From the NCBI RefSeq assembly GCF_045679555.1, contig NC_092094.1:30292052-30356051 (forward strand): a DNA stretch of 64,000 nucleotides, in the 5' to 3' direction. The DNA comes from Salvelinus alpinus. Its lineage: Eukaryota > Chordata > Actinopteri > Salmoniformes > Salmonidae. Shown here in pieces: positions 27,206 through 57,087 of the stretch. Under the pieces are notes generated by a model. The model was given only the letters and a program-made list of their open reading frames with translations. It was not told where the DNA came from and did not search any database. Every line of letters starts with the position of its first letter. Position 1 is the stretch's first letter. Both the position numbers and the translations under genes were made by a program.

Positions 27206-28700
27206 CCACTTCCTTATGGCAATTTTGGGGCTTCACCATGTATACTCGTTCACTCCTCTCCTTGAAGGCTTTACAGACACTCTCCACTTCTTGGCTACAA
27301 CCCTTCCAATTTAGTGTACCCTGCGTGTTCAACCCATGTCGAATGCCGAGTCTCTGGCAGTGTTTGGAACTGCCGATCTTCGGTCAAGAACTTAAAGTTA
27401 ATCTCAGCCCATGCTGCCCTTGACTTTTTAGCCCTGATGCATACATTGATCACCCCAGAGAACTTATACTCAAGCTTCTCTCTTCATCTGACTATGTTTT
27501 CTCATAGTCCAAGAGCATCTGGTCATCGCAGTTGTGACACAGGGCTACTAATTTCTCCTACCTGGAGATTCTCTCTTTTCTACCTCTCTCACCTGTCCAT
27601 CTGCTAATTTGAATTCCATTCTGTCAGATGTCCACTCAAGCTTAACATTGTCGTCATCTATTGCCCACCATGCGCCCTTGGAGAGTTCCTCAATGAGCTT
27701 GACACCTTGATAAGCTTATATCCTGACGATAGCTCACCGCTCTTCATACTTGGCAACTTCAACCTCCTGACGTCTGCCTTCGATTAATTACTTTCCAACT
27801 CTCTCTTTCCCCTCCTTGGCTCTTTTGATCTCACCTTTTCCCAATCCCCTCCAACTCACAAGGAAGGCAATATATTGACCTCATCTTTACAAGGCTGTTC
27901 GCCTACTATTCTAATAGCATCCCCCCTCCAGGTCTCTGATCACTACTTTGTTTCCTTTTCTGTCTCCCTTTCCTCCAACCCTATCCACCCATGCCCTACC
28001 CAGATAGTAATGCGCCATCGCAATCTTAGCCCTCTCTCTCCCACTACTCTCTCCTCTTCTATCTTCTCCCTCCTGTCTCAGCTTATTTGACCCTACTCTC
28101 CTCCCTTTCCTCATCCTATGACTCACGTGGTCCCCTTTCGTCCCGGTCGGCCCTCTCCTCCTGCTCCGTGGCTGAGGGACTCATTGCAAATTTACACAAC
28201 AGGGCTGCGGGCAGCTGAGAAAATATAAACTTCCAGGGGACCTATCATCCTTTCACTACCTGCCCTCTACATTTTCTCTGTATCTGCTGCTTAAGCCACT
28301 TTCTATCACTCTAAATGTCAAGCTTCTGCCTCTAACCCTAGGAAACTATTTTCCACCTTCTTCTCCCTCCTTAATCCTCCACCCACTCCCACTACCCTCC
28401 CTGCCAACAACTTTGTCAACCACTTTGAAAAGAAGGTTGATGACATTTGCTCCTCATTCAGTCAGCCTATTGAGTCCACTGGTCCCACTCATACAGAACT
28501 ACCTTACTCCTTGACCTCTTTCTCACCTCTCTCTCCAGACAGATTCCTGTGACTAGTGATGTCTGGGCACCCGACAATCTGCCCACTCGACCCCATCCCC
28601 TCCTACCGTCTCCCATTCCTCACTTCCCTCAACTCATCCATGACCACTGGCTGTGTCCCCTCTGATTTCAAAATGGCCTGAGTTGCTCCTGTTATGTCTG
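27206..28700 (+). mobile_element. Decayed LINE, endonuclease part
   Basis: Plus-strand fragments of an APE endonuclease: IVVIYCPPCALGEFLNELD with FILGNFN (27640-27765; GDFN-type motif) and VSDHYFVSF (27935-27960; SDH motif). The downstream region to about 28700 is CT-rich linker with degraded RT start. Multiple stops. It meets the opposite-strand LINE at about 27205 and continues after the gypsy fragment at 30606. Confidence 0.65.
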
Positions 28701-29199
28701 TACAGTAGGATAGTCACTCAAGAGGTTATTGTTACAGTTGTTGACCCTGGAGTTATGTTACACCCCACATTCTGTATTGTTCAGTTGACATTATGGTTGC
28801 TTGTGGTCGCTTCTATCCTTTAAACTTTAAACTAGGATGGCTGAATTTTCCCTACCACCACCCTCTCCCTTCCTCGCTCTGCCTGGTGAGCCCCCTGTTC
28901 CATGGATTGGATGGATTAAATCTTTTTAAATGTACATTGCTGCTCTGGGCTTACAGTACGTGAGTGAAGCTAGGCTAAATGCATTGCTGCTACACTGCCT
29001 AGGCGCATAGGGACAGCGCATGTTCGGGACACTCTGTTATGCTGAAAAATATGGCAGTATTGTGGCTATCTTAGAGACACTCTTTTCTACACCCCCAAAA
29101 GTGCCCTCCTCCCTCGGTTTTTGTTCTGACGGAGCCACCAGCTGCCTTGTGAGTCTACACACCAGTATGTGGCAAATCTACGGAGCTTAGCTAGCACAT

Positions 29200-30605
29200 G
29201 CAAATTTGGGGCAATGCAGGACGAAAGGGTGCGTGACCAACTTAGAGCATACAAACAACGAGAAAGTGCGTGAAAGACCGTTACTCACACCTGATTATTT
29301 GTCATTGGCAAAGGCACTCCAGCTGGCTTTTCAAGTGGCGTCAGCGGTAGAATGCCCTCTCTCCAGCCACTTGCTTTCACTGACACGGACTGCTCAGATC
29401 AGACACTAATACACACAGGCGCTTCACCCCAAAGAGAGAGAAAGTAATTCAAAAGCTAGGAGAGCGTGTTACTCGCTTCAAAACTGCGTCATCCCTGTGG
29501 AAACTGCAGCTCCTCTGCCCACAATTCCAGAGATCAAAACTGTCCCACACGCGGCCAATCATGCAGGAATTGTGGCAAACTCAACCACTTTGCTAAAGTC
29601 TGCAGGTCTGCCCCAGCTGACACTCAACAACGGTATGTTCCAATCACCAACCACTATCATCATTCACAATGTCAGCTCTGGACGAGATGCATTTAAAACA
29701 TGCACTCTGATGATTGATGAGGTCATCCTGCCCCTCCTCCTCGAACTTATTCTCCCATCAACCACTGGGCACCCGCTCAACTTCCCTATGTGGTTAGGGC
29801 AACTCCAAAATTGACATTGTGGGGTCCCTCCAGCTTCCTGTTAAATACAGTAATAAAGCTTTGCCTGCTGTTCAGTTCCACATGTCTTGCCATGGTGCCA
29901 ACCTCCTGGGCCTCAACCTGTTAAGCAGCCTAGGCTTCTCCCTCTTGGACACCAGTAGTTCAGAGATCCTCACTGTCACCACCACCCCATGGCAGCACCC
30001 TAAACTGTTCGATGGCTTGGACTGCCTCACCTCCTTTGCACACTAGACCCCCGTCATACAACCTGTACGCCGCATCCCACTGGCCATTCGCGCAGACGTT
30101 GATGCCGAGCTCTGGCGCCAGATGGAGGAAGACATCATCGAGCATATCGATGCATCCCCCTGGATCTCAAACCTGGATGTGGTAAAAAAATGTATCAGTG
30201 GGCCTGCGTACCTGTGTAGACAAACAAGGCCATCATCCCAGACAAATACCCCCTGCAAAAGAGCCCACTGACCTGTTCTACGGCTCCACTGTGTTCACCA
30301 AGCTGGACTCTGTCAGTGAAACCTACAGGTGCCGCTACACCCCAGCAGCCGCAACCAACTTAGGGGTTTTCCACTACAGGCGTCATGTTCTTTTGGCAGC
30401 AGCTGGGGGCAGAGCTTAATCCAAATGCATGGGAGGGAATCCCAGGAATTGTTCATTGGCCCACCACCATGGTTCATGATGAGCACCTACACAGCGTGTT
30501 GACTGCATTGCCAAAACACTACGTCACTCTCAATGGAGAAAAGTGTTTATTCTCTGTCTCGGCCATTGACTTTGTGGGATTTCTCTGTATGCCTGGCAGA
30601 TAACT
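29200..30605 (+). mobile_element. Decayed Ty3/gypsy-type retroelement fragment
   Basis: A Gag zinc knuckle is visible at about 29540-29625 (SCRNCGKLNHFAKVC, CCHC type). A degraded protease/linker follows, then PVIQPVRRIPLAIRADVDAE with IIEHIDASPWIS at about 30048-30180, the start of a gypsy-class RT. Later frames (30198-30603) are further RT scraps with stops and frameshifts. No LTR was recognised. It separates the two halves of the surrounding plus-strand LINE. Confidence 0.6.
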
Positions 30606-31200
30606 CTGCTTGGATGTCGGCCCACCACCTCAACCAAGACTGTGCTTCTCATCCTCCCAGGGAAGGCCTGCCCGCTCAAAAATCTCTCCATCACAGTTGA
30701 CATCAACAGTGTCACCCTCTGAGTGCAAAGAACCTTGGCATGACCCTGGACAACACCCTGTTGTTCTCTGCAAACATCAAAGCAGTGACTCGCTCTTGCA
30801 GGTTCATGCGCTACAACATCCGTAGAGTATGACCCTACCTCACACAGGAAATGGAGCATGTCCTAATCCAGGCACTTGTCATCTCCTGTCTGGCCTACTG
30901 CAACTCGCTGTTGTCTGGGCTCCCCGCTTGTGCCATCAAACTCCTGCAATTTATCCAGAATGATGCAGCACGCCTGACTTTTAACCTTCTCAAGTTCTCC
31001 CATGTCACCTGCACCCTGTTCTCCCATGTCACACACTCCACTGGCTTCCAGTCAAAGCTTGCGTCGACTACAAGACCATGGTGCTTGCCTACGGAGCAGC
31101 AAGAGGAACTGCCCCTCCTTACCTTTAGATAATGCTCAAACCCTACACCCCAACCCGAGCACCCCATTAAGCTTCCTCTGGTCTATTCCTTTCCCACCCC
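30606..31200 (+). mobile_element. Decayed LINE, RT C-terminal part
   Basis: KNLGMTLDNTLLFSANIKAV, then LVISCLAYCNSLLSGLP and LLQFIQNDAARLTF (about 30725-30990), the conserved region after the RT active site. Probably the 3' part of the LINE starting at 27206. Confidence 0.65.
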
Positions 31201-31374
31201 TACAGGAATTTGCCTGTGCTTAGCTCTATTCCTTTTATCTTAAAAACTCCATAGTCCATGACAAGCACACCCATAACATGATGCAGCTACAACCATACTT
31301 GGAAATATGGAGAGTGGTACTCCGTGATGTGCTGGATTTGCCCCAAACATAACGTTTTGTACTCGGGACAAAGT

Positions 31375-32445
31375 AAACTCAGTAAAAAAAAGAAACGTCC
31401 TCTCACTGTCAACTGCGTTTATTTTCAGCAAACTTAACATGTGTAAATATTTGTATGAACATAACAATATTCAACAGAAAAACTGAACAAGTTCCAAAGA
31501 CATGTGACTAACAAAAATTGAATAATGTGTCCCTGAACAAAGGTGGGGGGTTCAAAATCAAAAGTAACAGTCAGTATCTGGTGTGACCACCAGCTGCATT
31601 AAGTACTGCTGTGCATCTCCTCCTCATGGACTGCACCATATTTGCCAAGGCACCTGCAAGTTCCCGGACATTTCTGGGGGGGAATGGCCCTAGCCCTCAC
31701 CCTCCGATATAACAGGTCCCAGACGTGCTCAATGAGATTGAGATCCGGGCTCTTCGCTGGCCATGGCAGAACACTGACATTCCTTGCAGGAAATCACGCA
31801 CTGAACAAGTAGTATGGCTGGTGGCATTGTCATGCTGGAGGGTCTTGCCAGGATGAGCCTGCAGGAAGGGTACCACATGAGGGAGGAGGATGTCTTCCCT
31901 GTAAAGCACAGCGTTGAGATGGCCTGCAATGACCACAAGCTCAGTCCGATGATGCTGTGACACACCGCCCCAGACCATGACGGACCCTCCACCTCCAAAT
32001 CCATCCCTCTCCAGAGCACAGGCCTCGGTGTAACGTTCATTCCTTCGACGATAAACGTGAATCCGACCAGCCCCCCTGGTGAGACAAAACCGCAACTCGT
32101 CAGTGAAGAGCACTTTTTGCCAGTCCTGTCTGGTCCAGCGACAGTGGGTTTGTGCCCATAGGCGACATTGTTACCGGTGATGTTTGGTGAGGACCTGCAA
32201 GCCCTCAGTCCAGCCTCTCTCAGCCTATTGCGGACAGTCTGAGCACTGATGGAGGGATTGTGTGTTCCTGGTGTAACTCGGGCAGTTGTTGTTGCCATCC
32301 TGTACCTGTCCCGCAGGTGTGATGTTTGGATGTACCGATCCTGTACAGGTGTTGTTACACATGGCCTGCCACTGCGAGGACGATCAGCTGTCCGTCCTGT
32401 CTCCCTGTAGCGCTGTCTTAGGCGTCTCACAGTACGGACATTAGG
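31375..32445 (-). mobile_element. Tc1-like transposon, 5'-truncated (family 3)
   Basis: Minus-strand transposase in two overlapping frames. One (31729-32430) carries the helix-turn-helix end RQRYRETGRTADRPRSGRPC. The other (31697-32113) carries [20 protein letters not shown] and LQHDNATSH of the catalytic core. Frameshifted and truncated before its right terminal repeat, so inactive. Confidence 0.8.
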
Positions 32446-32449
32446 GCTT

Positions 32450-32580
32450 GGAGATATGGCAAATCAATTATCACGATATCTGTATTTTTTCATTCGATAA
32501 CGATAATTATCACGATATTAATCAAATAATATTTAAAAAATTTGCATATCTGCTTCAGACTCAAGAATGCCTAATTCCTG
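32450..32580. repeat. AT-rich dispersed repeat
   Basis: GGAGATATGGCAAATCAATT, then repeated ATCACGATAT motifs. It abuts the truncated Tc1 end. No coding capacity. Confidence 0.35.
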
Positions 32581-32589
32581 AACAAACCA

Positions 32590-32785
32590 CTCGGAAGGTA
32601 GCCTAGTGGTTAGAGCTTTGGGCCAGTAACCGAAAGGTTGCTAGATTGAATCCCAGAGCTGACAATGTAAAAATCTGTTGTTCTACCCCTGAACAAGGCA
32701 GTTAACCCACTGTTCCCCGATAGGCTGTCATTGTAAATAAGAAGTTGGTCTTAACTGACTTGCCTAGTTAAAGAAAGGTTACATT
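32590..32785 (+). mobile_element. tRNA-derived SINE
   Basis: The head has an A-box-like TAGCCTAGTGGTTAGAGC and a B-box-like AGATTGAATCC at about 32643, followed by CCCTGAACAAGGCAGTTAAC. The 3' tail (CTTAACTGACTTGCCTAG, TTAAAGAAAGG) resembles the L2-like LINE tail at 20530-20575. Confidence 0.75.
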
Positions 32786-33405
32786 TTGTATTATGTGAGC
32801 TACACATAAAATGATACTTTCAGGAAAATTGCTCGCTGGCCACGAACATGGAACACGTACCTGGGGTCAATTAAATTGATGAGCTTCTTGAAACCTTTCT
32901 TTTGGACTGTGCTAATTGGTAGCATGTCCTTAGAAATGCAATGCATAATAGCATTTGTGATGTCTGTCTTTGATGTTTGCTTGTAGGGCATAAACGCTGT
33001 CAGTGTTGACTGCTTCGGGCAAACATCCCTAGGTTGGCTGGTGCTTGAGGGGCGTTTATCAATACCGTGAGGGACCCTGGTCATCTTTCTTTTGGTGTTT
33101 TTTGGAGTCAGTAAAGGCCTCTTTAGTGTCCTAAATTTATCACTGTGACCTTAATTGCCTGCCGTCTGTAAGCTGTTAGTGTCTTAACTACCATTCCACA
33201 GGTGCATGTTCATTAATGGTTCATTAAACAAGCATGGGAAACAGTGCTTAAACCCTTTACAATGAAGATATTTGGATTTTTACGAATCATCTTTGAAAGA
33301 CAGGGTCCTGAAAAAGGGACATTTCTTTGCCACATTACTTTAGTGCCTTACTGCAAACAGGATGTATGTTTTGGAATGTATTTTATTCTGTGCAGGCTTC
33401 CTTTC
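32786..33405. other. Unassigned sequence
   Basis: No exon or repeat confidently recognised. A 94-codon minus-strand frame (32800-33084) shows no known motif. Confidence 0.3.
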
Positions 33406-33424
33406 ATTTAGAATAGTATTGTGG

Positions 33425-34139
33425 AGTAACTACAATGTTGATCGGTCAGTTTCTTCAAGTGCAGTTGCAAAAACCATCAAGCGCTATGATGAAACTGACT
33501 CTCATGAGGATTGCCACAGGAAAGGAAGACCCAGAGTTACCTCTGCTGCAGAGGATAAGTTTTGTATTTGTATTTATTATGGAGCCAAGGCAGCAACTAC
33601 TCTTCCTGGGGTCCAGCAAAATTAAGGCAGTTATACAATTTTAAAAACATTACAATACATTCATTACAGAATTCACAACACACTAAGTGTGTGCCCTCAG
33701 GCCCATACTCCACTACCACATATCGACAACACAAAATCCATGTGTACGTGTGTGTATAGTGCGTATGTATGTTCTGTGCCTGTTTGTGTTACTTTACAGT
33801 CCCCGCTGTTCCATAACATGTATCTTTACCTGCTTTTTAAATCTGATTCTACTGCTTGCATCAGTTACCTGATATGGAATAGAGTTCCATGTAGTCATGA
33901 CTACGTAGTGCTGTGCACCTCCCATAGTCTGTTCTGGACTTGGACTGTGAAGAGACCCCCCATGTCTTGTGGGGTATGCATGGGTGTACCTTCAGCTTGT
34001 CAACAACTCAGTTCATTAGAGTTACCAGCCTCAGAAATTGCAGCCCAATAAATGCTTCAGAGTTCAAGTAACAGACATCAACTGTTCAGAGGAGACTATG
34101 CAAAATGTTTTAGCTTTAATTTACAATCTGTAAAAACAG
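33425..34139 (+). mobile_element. Tc1-like fragment (family 4), split by another repeat
   Basis: 33440-33556 encodes transposase N-terminal sequence (AVAKTIKRYDETDSHEDCHRK, GRPRVTS) on +; 33990-34090 resumes the same frame family. The 33557-33985 stretch between is a dispersed repeat seen again at 43383-43630. The same transposase, in minus orientation, occurs in the adjacent element at 34140-35592. Confidence 0.65.
33557..33985. repeat. Dispersed repeat, copy 1
   Basis: Starts TTGTATTTGTATTTATTATG and includes ACAGTCCCCGCTGTTCCATA. A second copy is in intron 3 of the kinase gene at 43383-43630. It is inserted in a Tc1-like fragment. Confidence 0.6.
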
Positions 34140-35592
34140 CAGTACCAGTCAAAAGTTGGGACACCTACTCATTCAAGGGTTTTTCATATTTTCTACATTG
34201 TAGAATAGTGACATCAAATCTACGAAATAACACATATGGAATCATGTAATAACAAAAAAAAAGTGTTAAACAAATCAAAATATATTTGAAATTCTTCAAA
34301 GTAGCCACCCTTTACCTTGACAGCTATACACACTCTTGGCATTCACTCAACCAGCTTCATGAGGAATGCCCACATATGCTGAGAACTTGTTGGCTTCTTT
34401 ACCTTCACTCTGCGTCCAACTAATCCCAAACCATCTCAATTGGGTTGAGGTCAGGTGATTTTGGAGGCCAGGTCATCTGATGCAGCACTCCATCACACTC
34501 CTTGGTCAAATAGCTCTTACACAGCCTGGAGGTGTGTTTTGGGTCATTGTCATGTTGAGAAAAAAAAGATAGTTCCACTAAGTGCAAACCAGATGGGATG
34601 GTGTATCGCTGCAGAATGCTGTGGTAGCCATGCTGGTTAAGTGTGCCTTGAATTCTAAATAAATCACTAGAAAAGCACCCCCACACCATAACACCTCCTC
34701 CATGCTTCACGCTGGAGATCATCCGTTCACATACTCTGCGTCTCACAAAGACACAGTGATTGGATCCAAAAATCTCAAATTTGGACTCATCAGACCAAAG
34801 GACAGATTTCCACCAGTCTAATGTCCATTGCTTGTGTTTCTTGGCCCAAGCAAGTCTTATTTTTGGTGTCCTTTAGTAGTGGTTTCTTTGCAGCAATTTG
34901 ACCATGATGGCCTGATTCGCACAGTCTCCTCTGAACAGCTGACGTTGAGATGTCTGTTACTTGAAGTCTGAAGCATTTATTTGGGCTGCAATCTGAGGTG
35001 CAGTTAACTCTAATGAATTTGTCCTCTGCAGCTGAGGTAACTCTGGGTCTTCCTTTCCTGTGGCGGTCCTCATGAGAGCCAGTTTCATCATAGCGCTTGA
35101 TGGTTTTTGCGACTGCACTTGAAGTTCCCGTATAGACTGACTTTCATGTCTTACGGTAATGATGGACCGTTGTTTCTCTTTGCTTATTTGAGCTGTTCTT
35201 GCCATAATATGGACTTTATATTTGACCAAATAGGGCTATCTTCTGTATACCACCCCTACCTTGTAACACAACTGATCGGCTGAAACGCATTAAGAAGGAA
35301 ATAAAGTTACTTTTAACAAGGCACACCTGTTAAATGAAATGCAGTCCAGGTGACTACCTCTTGATGCTGGTTGAGAGAAGGCCAAGAGTGTGCAAAGCTG
35401 TCAAGGCAAAGGGTGGCTACTTTGAAGAATGTAAAATATATTTTTGTTTAGCACTTTTTTGGTTACTACATGATTCCATATGTGTTATTTCATAGTTTTG
35501 ATGTCTTCACTATTATTCTAAAATGTAGAAAAGAGTATAAAAAAAAGAAAAACCCTTGAATGAGTAAGTGTGTCCAAACTTGACTGGTACTG
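34140..35592 (-). mobile_element. Tc1-like transposon (family 4)
   Basis: Inverted ends CAGTACCAGTCAAAAGTTGG and CAAACTTGACTGGTACTG. Transposase fragments on minus: N-terminal 34957-35229 (MARTAQISKEKQRSII, helix-turn-helix) and catalytic 34420-34746 ([37 protein letters not shown]). Frameshifts separate them, so it is not active as read. Confidence 0.85.
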
Positions 35593-36028
35593 TATGTTAT
35601 GTATGAAAAAGTCAGTTATAAATTATTCTCTCTTGGTTAAAAACAAGTTGTCATAGGCATTTGACTATATGTTCAATATACTTGCCCTCTCGTAAATTCT
35701 GTAAGAGTAATGTGAATACCAATTATTTATAGTGCCAAAAATAAAGGGTAAATACATAAAACCAAATAAAGTTCTGATCTTATATCGCTCAGATATAGGA
35801 CATACACTTCAGAAAAACTTTATTTAGATTTATCTGTTCCATGTAGTGAATCTGTTATTCAATGTGTTTGTATGGGCTAATAGCAGTATGTCCAAATACA
35901 ATGTTCATCAAATACTTAATTAAATATTGTTGGGGGATACTTCAAGCTGTCTTAGAATTAAAACAGCAAAATTATCCTTGGTATGACCTTAAAACAATTC
36001 CATATAGCTTAGTAGGCATGATTACCAA
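35593..36028. other. Unassigned AT-rich sequence
   Basis: Nothing recognised between the Tc1 element and the LINE 3' end. Confidence 0.3.
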
Positions 36029-36465
36029 CGACGAGACAGCCTACAGGGAGGAGATGAGAGCCCTCGGAGTGTGGTGTCAGGTAAATAGCCTCTCACTCAA
36101 TGTCAGCAAAACAAAAAAGAGATGATCGTGGACTTCAGGAAACAGCATTGGCCACTTTAATAAATGGAACACTATTCACTTTAATAATTCCACTTTAAGA
36201 ATGTTTACATATCTTGCATTACTCATTTCATGTATATACTGTATCCTATCTAATTACTTTATCTATTGCATCTTAGCCGCTGTCACTGCTCATCCATATA
36301 TTTTCTACTTATATATTCTTATTCCTTTACTAGATTGTGTATTAGGTTTTGTTGTGGAATTTGTTAGATATTACTGTTGGATATAGAGGCATAAGCATTT
36401 CGCTACACTCGCAATAACATCTGCTAACCATGTATGTGACCAATAAAATGTTGTTTGATAACTCC
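36029..36465 (+). mobile_element. LINE 3' end (RSg-1/Rex-like)
   Basis: NDETAYREEMRALGVWCQVNSLSLNVSKTK (about 36025-36115, given in part) is RT sequence after the active site. The 3' UTR ends AAGCATTTCGCTACACTCGC...GTGACCAATAAAATG, homologous to the 3' end of the LINE at 3446-7112. Strongly 5'-truncated. Confidence 0.65.
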
Positions 36466-36543
36466 ACCGCTTCTATTCATAATATAATAGCATTTAAAAA
36501 AATGTTTTACAGAAAATGTTTTAATTAATCAGTATATTTGATG

Positions 36544-37115
36544 TTAAGTGGCATGATGGATGCATGTACTAGTGCTTTTTCCATACCCTAGTCCTCTGAT
36601 CGGAGTGAAACAGCGGGAACCGGGATTCATCAGACCAGGCAATGTTTTTCCAAATGTCCAGTGTTTTTGTTCCTTAGCCCACTGCAACCGCAGTTTCTTG
36701 TTTTGTGCTGAACGAAGTGGAACTCTAAGGTAGTCGGCTGCCATGCCACATCAATGTATGGCGAGTTGTGCATTATTTTATGGGCAGAAATGTTGTACTG
36801 GACTGTCAGTTGACTAATTGTAGCCCGTCTGTTGCTCTGCACATTTTGCCTCCTTTGTCCTCTTTCATCAATCACCAGTGTTCAACCACCGGCCTGCCGG
36901 TTGGCTAGATGTCCTTTGGGTGGTGGACTATTGATACACACCGGAAACTGTTGAGCGTGAAAAACCCATTAGCGTTGCAATCTAGTGCGCGGGACACCTA
37001 CTACCATACCCCGTTCAAAGGCACTTCAATTTTTAGTCTTGCCCATTCACCCTCTGAATGGCACACATACACAACCCATGCCGCAAGGCTTAAATCCTTC
37101 GGTCAGTATATGTCA
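36544..37115 (-). mobile_element. Tc1-like transposon fragment (family 5)
   Basis: Minus-strand transposase pieces: MIDERGQRRQNVQSNRRATI (36630-36875) and flanking leader with the frame at 36909-37118 antisense to it. The left end of the same family appears separately at 40474-40675. Incomplete. Confidence 0.6.
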
Positions 37116-37429
37116 TAGAAAGAGGGGTAGAACGTGTCCCATGAAATAACATTATATATAGATTCTACAGACCCTAGTGAATAATCCCAACCCCACTTTT
37201 ACTTCGGCACCTAAACAAGTTCTCTCTAAAAACCAATATATAATATACAGTGTATGCATTGGGGGCATTTATTTGACCTTGGAACATGTTTTAAACCCCA
37301 AATGTAATGAAAATATTACTCAACAATATTTAATATTTCTTAATGTTTAACATTTAGACACTTTTTCATATATCATTAATAAATACAGATTAATAATGGA
37401 ACTTCTACTATTACATGAGACTTTTATTA

Positions 37430-37962
37430 TGAACGTTTCCGAAATTCCGTAACCCGGAAGTACTTTTTGAGTGTTGCTGACGACACGCTGACGTTGGTCA
37501 AATCCAGCAGAAAACGAGGAAGCGGAGATATAAAGTACTGTATCTCTGGAGAAAGTATCTAACGAGTGGCATACATTAATCTACCGAGGCGACATTACCA
37601 CAGTTATAAGAGCTAGCAACTAACAAGGTTAGTTACAAATATCTTTGACATTACTCTCCAGCCTTCAAGGTGGACATCTCACCACTGGTAACGTAATACA
37701 GTATCCTTTCATCCCCGTTTTATTTATGTAGCTAGCTACTGTAACGTCAGTTTTCTAATTTCAACAAAAATAACTGACTAGCTAGTTCGGTTAGCTAACT
37801 GTTGCTGCCTAATTTACAGTTTTTATGCAATGCTATTCGTAGCAAGTTAGTTAACTAGCTAGCTATGTCTGATCATTCAAGTTAATTTAGCCAGCTAACT
37901 GAATCTGGCAGCGAGTTGGGACTCAATTCATTCTGAACTACAACCAGCCAAGTTAAACAGCG
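37430..37962 (+). promoter_or_regulatory. chkb: Candidate chkb promoter and 5' UTR
   Basis: Sequence directly upstream of the chkb start codon. It carries an ETS-type CCGGAAGT at 37454-37461 and no obvious TATA box, as in many broadly expressed genes. The transcription start cannot be placed from sequence alone. GCTAGCTA-rich stretches lie at 37730-37870. Confidence 0.35.
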
Positions 37963-54957
<16,995 letters not shown>

Positions 54958-57087
54958 ATCGCTAAAAGAACAGATTGACTTCAATGGAATGTACTGTCAT
55001 TTTTATATCTGCTGATTCTTCCTGTACGCAACTGTCCTGATGCAGAAACGTAGTTAACTAGGCATATCTGTTAAGTGTTGAAACCAAACCAAATATGAGG
55101 GGTAAACGCCCACTGAAGAGTCTTAGGTGGATTTTTACAAAATGATCTATTGTTTGAACTTGATATTTCTAATATACCAGGACCCCATCTATCTAGTATC
55201 TTTCCATCTAGTAGCATCCAATACGTTGCTCTGCCTGAGACAAGTAACAGTGAAGCAGGGACTTAGCTGCACTCCAACAAAATGCACTTATCTTCCCCTA
55301 CTATGAAATGTGAAATTCTGTGAAAATGCACAGCAAAAAAAAAGCATGTTATTTGTTTACATTAGTTACGATCTACTGGTTCCATACATTTATGTTTCAA
55401 ACCCTGTAGTCATGTGCTTTCTTTGTCATTCAACTCTGCTTCTTTCTTTACCCCACCTCGTAATTTAATTGTTGTTGAACTTCAGTACACCCTTGATTTC
55501 AGGGTCGAAATATGCTCATTTTGTGCAGTCTTTTTTCCTTTCTTTTTTTCCTTGACTTGTTTGTTAAATGCCTGTTCTATGCATGGTGCTGGTGCGTGGA
55601 CACAATACAGCATGGCAGAGAATCAAGCTGCATATTAGAACTCAGTTCATACTGTAGTTCTGTTTCTTTGTAGTGCAGTAGGGAAAACTGGACTCATGGC
55701 CCTATTCAGAACTAGTAAGAAAAGAACATGCTCCATTGCATAGTAAGTCAAATATGTTCTTAAACAGGATGTTGTTTTTGACCTTTCTCTATGACTGGTT
55801 CTGATTGAATTGGGCTTAAATCCCATGTACGACCTGTCTGTTTTAGCATTCTCTCTAGTCAAACTATATATAGAGGGGTTGCAGTTGTCAGAAATCACTT
55901 AGCAACCATGCCAGGCGCCATGTTGGAAGACCAGTCACTGTGGTGGAAGAATGGTGCAGCCTGCTGGCTGTTTGTGAGCATGTACACTGCATTGCACAGC
56001 CAATTGTTTCTTAGCAAGGCAATTTGTTTTCTCAGCTACAGTGTCTTGGCTGCCAATTACGGCACAGAAATTGACCATGGTGATGAACCAAGTAGGTTTA
56101 GGCACTGTTATCATTCAGCTTGGGGTTGCCACTCAGTTGTTGTCAGAAGAATTGATGCGGTGGTCTTCCAACATGGCTGCCAGGAGGTGTCGCATGTCAC
56201 CTCCTGGCACAAGTATTTTGTGTCATTCTACCTCTTCACAACAATGGGGGTCATTTTACACTTTGTATGATAAATGAGCAAATGTAGACCTGAAACTAAA
56301 TGATTAAAAAAGGAACATGTTTTGGTTATAGACAAAGTTTATTGCACAACCTCTCAGAGGAGAGCAGTTTATGAAAATAATCATCTCTGTTATATATATA
56401 TATAAATAGCTTTTGTCTGGCTTTGATGTCATTGCATTCTGACTAGGTTTACCTTTCATTCTAAAGCTGTTCCATTACTAGTAAACTGGTATAGAACTGT
56501 CTGTCACGGTTTGACTCTGCCCAAGGTTTGGATGTTTGTCCTTTTCCATTTCTGACCAAGAACCACAATGGTTAAAGAAAGCTGTCAATGTCTTTGAACA
56601 ACAGATGTATCTTATTTAAATGTGCATTTGGCTTCTGTGTGTGTCTGCCTGCCTAACATTATTAAAACCAAATGGAATATCTGCATGCTTTTGGAATTCA
56701 GATCCAAAGGTTTTGAAAATGGGATGATGTTTTTTTTCTTCAATGGCAATCATTTGAACACATGGAAATGTTTTTCAGTATAATTTGTTATAATTTATTT
56801 TGTATATTTGTTTGCCCAGTGAAGTGCTCTTTTGTTTTGATGTGAGTTATAATAAAGGTGGACCTGTGAGTTTACCCTTTGTATAATGTTAGAATATATG
56901 TTGTGGATGTAGGCCAATGTTCGATTTCCGAGAATATGAAACTGCCTAGTATAGAAGCCAGTGTCTCGTCAACTAGCTAAATTAACTTTCTTTCATTACA
57001 CATCAATCCTGTCCAAAACCCTTTGATGTTCTTGATATTCTCCCTGCACTGCAGCTGCTGTGTAAGTATAACTGAACTGCAAATAAA
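54958..57087 (+). other. chkb: chkb 3' UTR (candidate)
   Basis: Sequence after the chkb stop codon. Candidate polyadenylation signals are AATAAA at 56851-56856 and 57082-57087. It includes a perfect 17-nt inverted pair at 55917-55933 and 56161-56177. Open frames here (for example 55908-56270) have no recognisable motif. Confidence 0.5.

Noticed and set aside
55908-56270. 120-codon frame in the chkb 3' UTR as a separate gene
   Set aside because: No motif, no splice or Kozak support, and it overlaps an inverted-repeat segment.
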